Shown in pieces: positions 7,246 through 11,308 of a stretch of DNA of 11,308 bases. This stretch comes from Nitrosomonas eutropha (GTDB lineage: Bacteria; Pseudomonadota; Gammaproteobacteria; Burkholderiales; Nitrosomonadaceae), in NCBI GenBank assembly GCA_014584635.1, contig JACTML010000043.1, forward strand, positions 1 through 11,308, read 5' to 3'. The position numbers and the translations under genes are program-made. The notes beneath the pieces were generated by a model, which worked only from the letters and a program-made list of their open reading frames with translations, had not been told where the DNA came from and did no database searches. Positions within the stretch are counted from its first letter, which is position 1. The number at the start of each line of letters is the position of its first letter.

Positions 7246-7993
7246 GACAACCCTGCCAGACACAGCCCGTATCCAGTGCGATAAGATTAGGCGTCAGGTG
7301 CAATCCCAGTGCGGACCAGTGACCGAACACAATCGTGGTAGCTTTGCTGGCACGCCGGGGAAGTGCAAACCAGGGTAACAGTCCGTGTGGAATGGCAGAA
7401 AGATTGCCTTTGTAGGAAAAATTCATTCTTCCATCTGCTGAGCAAACGCGCATACGCGTCATGGCATTGATAGTAACGCGCCAGCGCTCTTCTCCTTGTA
7501 ATGCATCCTGCCAGTAATCGGGCGTGTTGCCGTACATCGAGCGGGAAAATACCTGAAACTGATTGCCGTGAAGTATCGCTTCAACCTCCTGTGCCAGCTC
7601 TGCTGCTTGCTCAGCGTGCCAGGTGGGCAATAATCCGGCGTGTACCAGCGCATACTCCCCCTCGCAATAGAATAATCGCTGCCGTCTTAACCAGCCCAAC
7701 AGAATTGCACTGTCCGGTGCATCCAGAATGGGTTGCAGTGTGTCACCCGGTTTTTGCTGAGCAGCGCCGGCAGCAACGGCCAGCAGATGGAGATCATGAT
7801 TACCAAGCACCATCAGCACGGCATCGCCCAGCGCTCGTAGCATTCGCAGCAGCGTCAGTGAATCCGGCCCGCGATTGACAATATCCCCTACCAGCCATAA
7901 TTTATCCCGCGTGGCGTTGAAACCAATGAGATCCAGCAGCTCAAGAAAATGTTGATGGCAACCCTGAAGATCACCAATTGCATAGGTCGCCAT
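7187..7993 (-). CDS. apaH: Symmetrical bis(5'-nucleosyl)-tetraphosphatase
   Basis: ApaH splits diadenosine tetraphosphate into two ADP and also acts on related dinucleoside caps, so it keeps alarmone-like Np4N levels low. The 268 residues show the metallophosphatase pattern: GDLQGC (7-12), GDIVNRGPDS (36-45), GNHDLH (64-69), a HAGLLP stretch near 117, and GHWSALG near 223. The GDxQG form of the first box is typical for ApaH. The length is close to the roughly 280 residues of the E. coli enzyme. No clear ribosome-binding site precedes the ATG at 7993. It is convergent with the acyltransferase gene and shares 59 bases with it (7187-7245). The toxin-antitoxin operon lies upstream on the same strand, 171 bases away. 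Confidence 0.96.
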   Translation of the reverse strand: MATYAIGDLQGCHQHFLELLDLIGFNATRDKLWLVGDIVNRGPDSLTLLRMLRALGDAVLMVLGNHDLHLLAVAAGAAQQKPGDTLQPILDAPDSAILLGWLRRQRLFYCEGEYALVHAGLLPTWHAEQAAELAQEVEAILHGNQFQVFSRSMYGNTPDYWQDALQGEERWRVTINAMTRMRVCSADGRMNFSYKGNLSAIPHGLLPWFALPRRASKATTIVFGHWSALGLHLTPNLIALDTGCVWQGCLTAVRLEDRKVFQVPCAPH

Positions 7994-8164
7994 GAGGATG
8001 AGGAAAAATAAATAAAATCAGTAGTGGATAATTTTATCTGCACGGAATGATTTCTGCATGAATCATGCTTTTCCACTTGTACCTTTAAATTTTTCAACAA
8101 AAGCGGCGGTTTTTTGAAAAATACTTTGTTTTCTGATCCGGTATTGCAAGTGAAGCGTGTTTAT
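7994..8164. other. Noncoding gap between apaH and the toxin gene
   Basis: No gene is seen. Two small symmetric sites are present: GCATGAATCATGC (8056-8068), a 6-bp palindrome around one base, and an AT-rich inverted repeat ATTTTTCA (8089-8096) / TGAAAAAT (8115-8122). The gap must hold the 3' end of the toxin message and probably the apaH promoter, but I could not pick convincing -35 and -10 boxes. Confidence 0.4.
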
Positions 8165-8467
8165 TCATGGTGTTTGTTGTGCCGCATGTTTTACTCTCAG
8201 AATCTGAATGATGCGAGCCTTATCCAGTACACGATAAAAGATGATGTAATTCGGATGCACTACCAATTCACGTAACCATACCGGTAGACCAGGTCTTCCT
8301 TTACGGCCAAGTTCCGGGTGCCGTGCGAGTGGTTCGATTTTATTGTGTAGTTCCCTGCCAAAGTTCCTGGCTTTGAGCGGATTATCTTTGCCGATGTAGC
8401 GGACGATGGTGCGTAAATCTTCGCGTGCAGCAGGTCGCCACTCGATTCGGTAAATCCCGACTGTCAT
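8165..8467 (-). CDS. ParE/RelE-family toxin of a type II toxin-antitoxin pair
   Basis: A basic 100-residue protein of the ParE/RelE fold. Family marks are IEWRPAAREDL (8-18), HPELGRKGR (50-58), RELVVHPNYIIFYRV (66-80) and the closing strand RIIQILRVKH (85-94). ParE members poison DNA gyrase while RelE members cut mRNA at the ribosome. The WRPAAREDL start and the type of antitoxin favour the ParE side, but the target is inference. Its ATG overlaps the antitoxin TGA in an ATGA (8464-8467), so the two are translationally coupled and the antitoxin is made first. The operon would be self-regulated by the protein complex binding upstream. Confidence 0.88.
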   Translation of the reverse strand: MTVGIYRIEWRPAAREDLRTIVRYIGKDNPLKARNFGRELHNKIEPLARHPELGRKGRPGLPVWLRELVVHPNYIIFYRVLDKARIIQILRVKHAAQQTP

Positions 8468-8910
8468 GCACGTTCTTTATTCTGCAGCGTAGCAATGTCA
8501 GCATTCATCTCGGCCATAACTTCATCATGTAAAATGCTTGGCCGAGGGTCATCAATAGATGCCTGAATTTCTGCAGTTAACCATTGGTTATAGGCTGCGG
8601 CTTTGTGTGCTTCGCGCGTTGCATTGGCTCTACCTCGGTTACCGGCATCCGGTTTATTGTCTGTTGGGTCATACGCGCTTGCGTCAAACCGACCAACCAT
8701 AATTCCAATATCACGCAACACGTTCAACGCAACCAGCGGGTTGCTAAAACGACGCGGCTCGATGCTGCGAGCCTTTGATAACACGGCTTCAGAACCGTTA
8801 CGAGTGGCAATATGAATGAAAAAGGCTCCATCTTGCCCTTTCAAGGTCACATTGGCTACGCTGCCAGCATTACTCGCTGCACGTAGCTGCTCTATAGTCA
8901 TACTTTGCAT
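8464..8910 (-). CDS. Two-part antitoxin (plasmid-stability-like N-domain plus PaaA2-like C-terminus)
   Basis: The 148-residue product lies just upstream of the toxin and overlaps it by four bases, as antitoxins do. Residues about 105-148 (YNQWLTAEIQASIDDPRPSI, then HDEVMAEM) resemble the short PaaA2-type antitoxins and stability determinants that neutralise ParE2-like toxins. Residues about 1-83 form a separate unit, with VTLKGQDGAFFIHIATRNG (21-39), KARSIEPRRFSNPLVALNVL (46-65) and RDIGIMVGRFD (66-76). That unit recalls small proteins labelled ParC-family partition-associated or plasmid-stability proteins; this is from memory and unverified. A charged linker (84-104) joins the two. Most antitoxins of this type are far shorter, so a gene fusion is likely. 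An alternative start is the ATG three codons later. Confidence 0.78.
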   Translation of the reverse strand: MQSMTIEQLRAASNAGSVANVTLKGQDGAFFIHIATRNGSEAVLSKARSIEPRRFSNPLVALNVLRDIGIMVGRFDASAYDPTDNKPDAGNRGRANATREAHKAAAYNQWLTAEIQASIDDPRPSILHDEVMAEMNADIATLQNKERA

Positions 8911-8921
8911 GGAGATTTCTT

Positions 8922-8974
8922 AAATATATTTCTTATAAATAAAATATATTGTGCATATATTCAATGAGATATGC
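8922..8974 (-). promoter_or_regulatory. AT-rich promoter/operator region of the toxin-antitoxin operon
   Basis: AAATATATT occurs twice, at 8922-8930 and 8942-8950, exactly 20 bp apart (two helical turns), and each contains the palindrome AATATATT. A longer inverted repeat GCATAT (8953-8958) / ATATGC (8969-8974) follows. On the - strand a weak TTGCAT (8976-8971) and CACAAT (8953-8948) with a 17-bp spacer could be the promoter. Repeated palindromes just before the antitoxin gene fit autoregulation, but this is inference. Confidence 0.35.
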
Positions 8975-8987
8975 AAATTTTGGTATT

Positions 8988-9055
8988 AGGGAATCTCTGA
9001 AAAACGTTAGCGGGCCAGTCAGTTTAAGGCAAAAATCGGCGAGGAAGCGGGATTT
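8988..9055 (+). repeat. Lone left end of the gcvT-gcvH terminal-repeat element family
   Basis: The sequence from AGGGAATCTCTGAAAAACG onward aligns with the first 68 bases of the element at 1698-1807, with about 58 matches by eye. The shared block ACGTTAGCG and the words CAGTCAGTT and AAGGCAAAA are well kept. No matching right end is seen before the helicase gene, so this is a solo or decayed end. It lies right upstream of the toxin-antitoxin operon. Confidence 0.65.
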
Positions 9056-9160
9056 GTACGTAATAAATAATCATGATGTGTCAGCATGGCACGCGCCATA
9101 AACAAAGAATAGTGCTTTCCATCAACACATTCGTTTCAGCTGATCATTTGGTGAGTCAAG

Positions 9161-9289
9161 ATGTTCGGAGTTCACGTGTGTCGATATGCACAATGCGGGA
9201 CTAAACAGGCTGGCAACGTAGATAGTTACACGGAGATTTATCATTCTAATTGCGGGCGTCACTACTGGTTATTACAGCTGCTTGTATAA
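9161..9289 (+). CDS. Possible 42-residue zinc-binding protein or remnant
   Basis: The ORF starts at ATG 9161 after GGTGAG (9150-9155, five-base gap), with an in-frame TGA just upstream that fixes the start. The product has cysteines at 7, 12 and 31 and histidines at 28 and 34. The end of the ORF (YHSNCGRHYWLLQ, 27-39) loosely recalls the zinc ribbon at the start of IS1-type InsA proteins (CSHCRKTWQLQ), with a histidine in place of one cysteine. It could be a real microprotein, the broken start of an insertion-sequence gene, or chance. Its TAA falls inside the TATAAT proposed for the next gene. I do not know its function. Confidence 0.25.
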   Translation: MFGVHVCRYAQCGTKQAGNVDSYTEIYHSNCGRHYWLLQLLV

Positions 9290-9290
9290 T
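9285..9290 (+). promoter_or_regulatory. TATAAT -10 box before the DUF853 ATPase gene
   Basis: A perfect TATAAT at 9285-9290 would start transcription near 9297, leaving a leader of about 26 bases before the ATG at 9323. No good -35 is found 16-18 bases upstream, so the promoter would be weak or activator-dependent. It overlaps the stop codon of the small ORF. Confidence 0.4.
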
Positions 9291-9322
9291 CAGGCTGTTT
9301 CTAATTCATTCTCAGATGCTAT

Positions 9323-10840
9323 ATGGCTGATCCACTTTTAATCGCGCTGCGTGGTGCGACGCAATGCCAGTTATTGCCGGAATTAGCGAATCGTCATGGG
9401 TTGATTACTGGTGCAACCGGAACAGGTAAAACGGTGACTTTGCAGCTGATGGCAGAGCAATTTTCACATATTGGCGTGCCGGTTTTTATGGCAGATGTCA
9501 AAGGGGATTTGACGGGGATCAGCCAACAAGGGCAGCTCAGCAGTAAATTGGCGGATGTATTGCAGGAACGTGGGGCGCCGCTACCAGAGCCAATGGCTTG
9601 TCCCGTTACATTGTGGGATGTGTTTGGTAAACAAGGCCATCCGCTGCGGGTCACTATTTCCGATATGGGGCCGTTGTTGCTGGCACGCATGCTGGATCTG
9701 AACGATACCCAAACGGGTGTGCTTAATCTGGTGTTTAAAATCGCGGATGATAATGGCCTGTTGTTGCTTGATCTGAAAGATCTGCGCGCCATGCTGCAAT
9801 ACGCAGGTGATAACGCGAAAAGCTTTACCACGCAGTATGGCAATATCAGCGCCGCCAGCATTGGCGCGATTCAGCGCGGGTTGCTCCAGCTGGAAACGCA
9901 AGGCGGTGATCAGTTCTTTGGCGAACCCATGCTCGACATCGAAGATTTTATGCAAACGGTGCATGGTCAGGGCGTGATCAATATTCTGGCTGCGGATCAA
10001 TTGATGACTGCACCACGCTTGTATGCCAGTTTTTTGTTATGGTTGTTGTCTGATTTGTTCGAGCGCTTACCGGAAATTGGCGATCCGGAAAAACCAAAAT
10101 TGATCTTCTTTTTCGATGAAGCACACCTGTTGTTTGCGGGCGCACCCAAGGTGCTGATTGAGCGCATTGAACTGGTGGTGCGCCTGATACGCTCCAAGGG
10201 GGTTGGCGTTTATTTTGCCACGCAAAACCCGTTGGATATTCCCGATTCAGTATTGGGGCAGCTGGGCAACCGTGTGCAGCATGCGTTGCGGGCATTTACG
10301 CCACGCGACCAGAAAGCAGTGAAAGCAGCAGCGAGTACCATGCGCCCGAAAGCGGGATTGGATATCGAAACTGCCATTACCGAGCTGGCAGTAGGGGAGG
10401 CGCTGGTCAGCCTGCTGGATGCCAAAGGGCGCCCCAGTGAAACCGAACGTGTTTATGTCTTGTTACCAGGCAGTCAGCTTGGGCCAATTAGTGATATGCA
10501 GCGGCAGGCACTTATCCTGGATTCGCTGGTGGCTGGCATATATGACACACCGCTAGATCGTGAATCAGCCTACGAGTTACTGGTACAACAAAATAAGCAG
10601 CGAGGTACAAATACCCGTGCCCAATCGGGTGCACAACCAGCTGCGAATGAGCAAGAAGGTGGTTTGCTGGAAGAAATGGGATCAGTCGTCAGAGAAGCAC
10701 TCTTTGGCCGTACCGGCCCGCGTGGTGGGCAATATGACGGTCTGGTACAAAATGTGGTGAAAGGTGAAGTGCGCCGCATGGGACGAGAATTGTTGCGTGG
10801 CGCACTCGGTAGTTTGCTGGGGGGCAGCAAACGTCGTTAA
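9323..10840 (+). CDS. HerA-like DUF853 ATPase (YjgR family)
   Basis: A 505-residue ATPase of the HerA/FtsK-like group, close in length to E. coli YjgR (about 500). The Walker A motif GATGTGKT spans 30-37 with K36. The Walker B segment is LIFFFDEAH (260-268) with D265 and E266. A following [19 protein letters not shown] (299-317) fits the sensor/arginine-finger region. The C-terminal tail (about 468-505) has [20 protein letters not shown] and ends GGSKRR, the usual DUF853 ending. The cellular role of the family is not established; HerA relatives act as DNA translocases or helicases. No ribosome-binding site is visible before the ATG, but the ADPLLIALR start is typical. It is probably a single-gene unit, and a repeat element begins within four bases of its stop. 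Confidence 0.93.
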   Translation: MADPLLIALRGATQCQLLPELANRHGLITGATGTGKTVTLQLMAEQFSHIGVPVFMADVKGDLTGISQQGQLSSKLADVLQERGAPLPEPMACPVTLWDVFGKQGHPLRVTISDMGPLLLARMLDLNDTQTGVLNLVFKIADDNGLLLLDLKDLRAMLQYAGDNAKSFTTQYGNISAASIGAIQRGLLQLETQGGDQFFGEPMLDIEDFMQTVHGQGVINILAADQLMTAPRLYASFLLWLLSDLFERLPEIGDPEKPKLIFFFDEAHLLFAGAPKVLIERIELVVRLIRSKGVGVYFATQNPLDIPDSVLGQLGNRVQHALRAFTPRDQKAVKAAASTMRPKAGLDIETAITELAVGEALVSLLDAKGRPSETERVYVLLPGSQLGPISDMQRQALILDSLVAGIYDTPLDRESAYELLVQQNKQRGTNTRAQSGAQPAANEQEGGLLEEMGSVVREALFGRTGPRGGQYDGLVQNVVKGEVRRMGRELLRGALGSLLGGSKRR

Positions 10841-10903
10841 GTTAAGGAACCTCTGCACAGCGAACGCCGTAGGCGTGAAGTAATTCAGTGCTCCCATTAA
10901 CTT

Positions 10904-10966
10904 GTCTTTGCGACCGCCATAAGTGGGAAGCAATCCAGCGCAATCGTATCAACAAAGGAAACCAGT
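10904..10966 (+). repeat. GAAGCAATCC-type repeat, first direct copy
   Basis: This 63-bp unit shares a 17-base exact core, GAAGCAATCCAGCGCAA (10927-10943), with 11066-11129, plus flanking GTC-TTGCGA and GAAACCAGT. It belongs to the widespread CGTCATTGCGAGG / GAAGCAATCC class of bacterial dispersed repeats, recognised by its wording. Confidence 0.65.
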
Positions 10967-10989
10967 CACTTTGTGTTCTTCTGTAGGCG

Positions 10990-11031
10990 GCATTGCTGGA
11001 TCGCCACAATCCTACGGATTTCGCGATGACG
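10990..11031 (-). repeat. Inverted copy of the GAAGCAATCC-type repeat
   Basis: Read on the - strand this segment begins CGTCATCGCGAAATCC and ends GATCCAGCAATG, a diverged CGTCATTGCGA...GATCCAGCAATG unit. It lies between the two direct copies, so the region can fold into alternative hairpins. A further decayed inverted piece (CGTCATTACGA on the - strand) is near 11193-11203. Confidence 0.5.
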
Positions 11032-11065
11032 GTGAAGAGGCTGACACTGCACAACGAAGTACAAC

Positions 11066-11129
11066 GTCCTTGCGAGGCGGTGAAACCGACGAAGCAATCC
11101 AGCGCAACTGTCCAACGAAAGAAACCAGT
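11066..11129 (+). repeat. GAAGCAATCC-type repeat, second direct copy
   Basis: This unit of 64 bp begins GTCCTTGCGAGGCGG and shares the 17-base core at 11091-11107 and the GAAACCAGT end (11121-11129) with the copy at 10904-10966. Between the core and the left end the two copies differ strongly, while the ends and core are kept. Confidence 0.65.
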
Positions 11130-11257
11130 TATCTTTTCCGTCTTGCTAACGTTACTGCTGAATTTACCACGTCGCGCTGCTTCTCTTCATTCGTAATGAC
11201 GAGACTCGAGGTTAATCAGAGGTTCCTTAAGGTTGTTTTGTGACAACGTGAGGGTAA

Positions 11258-11308
11258 TTAACGCAATCCCAGCACATCCTGCATATCAAATAAGCCAGAG
11301 GATTGAGT
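11258..11308 (-). CDS. C-terminal end of an unidentified gene
   Basis: Reading inward from the window edge on the - strand gives 16 residues, TQSSGLFDMQDVLGLR, and a TAA at 11258-11260. The ending looks like a natural protein tail (an amphipathic LFDMQDVLGL segment ending in arginine), and no stop interrupts it. A converging gene here would also explain why the repeat element stops short of this point. I do not recognise the protein, and 17 codons are too few to be sure. Confidence 0.45.
   Translation of the reverse strand, partial: TQSSGLFDMQDVLGLR

Larger units (their letters stand above)
10844..11228. mobile_element. About 385-bp element with terminal inverted repeats, no coding capacity
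   Basis: TTAAGGAACCTCTG (10842-10855) is perfectly inverted at 11217-11230 (CAGAGGTTCCTTAA). Aligning with the ends of the 1698-1807 element places the borders at 10844 and 11228. The pentamers then flanking are AAGTT (10839-10843) and AAGGT (11229-11233), four of five equal, like an aged 5-bp duplication. An alternative reading is a TTAA duplication around GGAACCTCTG ends. No transposase frame is present. The interior carries two direct and at least one inverted copy of a GAAGCAATCC-type repeat. It fills the gap between the ATPase gene and the convergent gene at the window edge. Confidence 0.65.

Noticed and set aside
9323..10840. HerA-like ATPase as part of a HerA-nuclease defence system
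   Set aside because: The C-terminal DUF853 ending marks the YjgR family, and no NurA, SIR2 or other nuclease partner is encoded next to it in the window.
10904..11129. Direct repeats as a CRISPR array
   Set aside because: There are only two direct units about 160 bases apart, with an inverted unit between, variable interiors and no cas genes.
10923..11243. 106-codon + strand ORF after the ATPase gene
   Set aside because: It lies inside the terminal-repeat element and is built of dispersed GAAGCAATCC-type repeats, with low-complexity translation and no domain.

Overview
The window looks like chromosomal DNA of a betaproteobacterium. The split glycine decarboxylase, the ApaH and DUF853 proteins and the style of short dispersed repeats suggest an ammonia oxidiser of the Nitrosomonas group. 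That placement rests on remembered protein and repeat similarity, not on a search, so it is only moderately certain.

Positions 1-6441 hold a glycine cleavage locus on the + strand. A sigma70-like promoter (213-242) leads into a tandem glycine riboswitch (264-460). Then come gcvT, gcvH, gcvPA and gcvPB, and a PfkB-family sugar/nucleoside kinase only 19 bases behind gcvPB. GcvPA and GcvPB form the PLP decarboxylase, GcvH carries the lipoyl arm, and GcvT passes the methylene group to tetrahydrofolate; dihydrolipoamide dehydrogenase is not in the window. Each noncoding gap of the cluster is filled by repeat DNA. A palindromic repeat of about 56-59 bp occurs in the leader, in the gcvH-gcvPA gap and in the gcvPA-gcvPB gap. 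A 110-bp element with terminal inverted repeats and a 5-bp target duplication lies between gcvT and gcvH and supplies part of the gcvT stop codon.

Positions 6442-7993 hold a PlsC-type acyltransferase (+) and a convergent apaH (-) whose 3' ends overlap by 59 bases. Positions 8165-8910 hold a two-gene type II toxin-antitoxin operon on the - strand: a ParE/RelE-type toxin, and a long antitoxin that appears to join a plasmid-stability-like N-terminal domain to a PaaA2-like C-terminal segment. Upstream of it are AT-rich palindromes, a lone end of the same terminal-repeat family seen after gcvT, and a tiny possible zinc-binding ORF.

Positions 9323-10840 encode a HerA-like DUF853 (YjgR) ATPase. It is followed directly by a roughly 385-bp element with perfect 14-bp terminal inverted repeats, filled with repeats of the GAAGCAATCC type. 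The last 51 bases are the C-terminal end of a gene on the - strand that I do not recognise.

I see no complete new enzymatic or defence system. The most unusual content is the repeat architecture of the gcv locus and the fused antitoxin.
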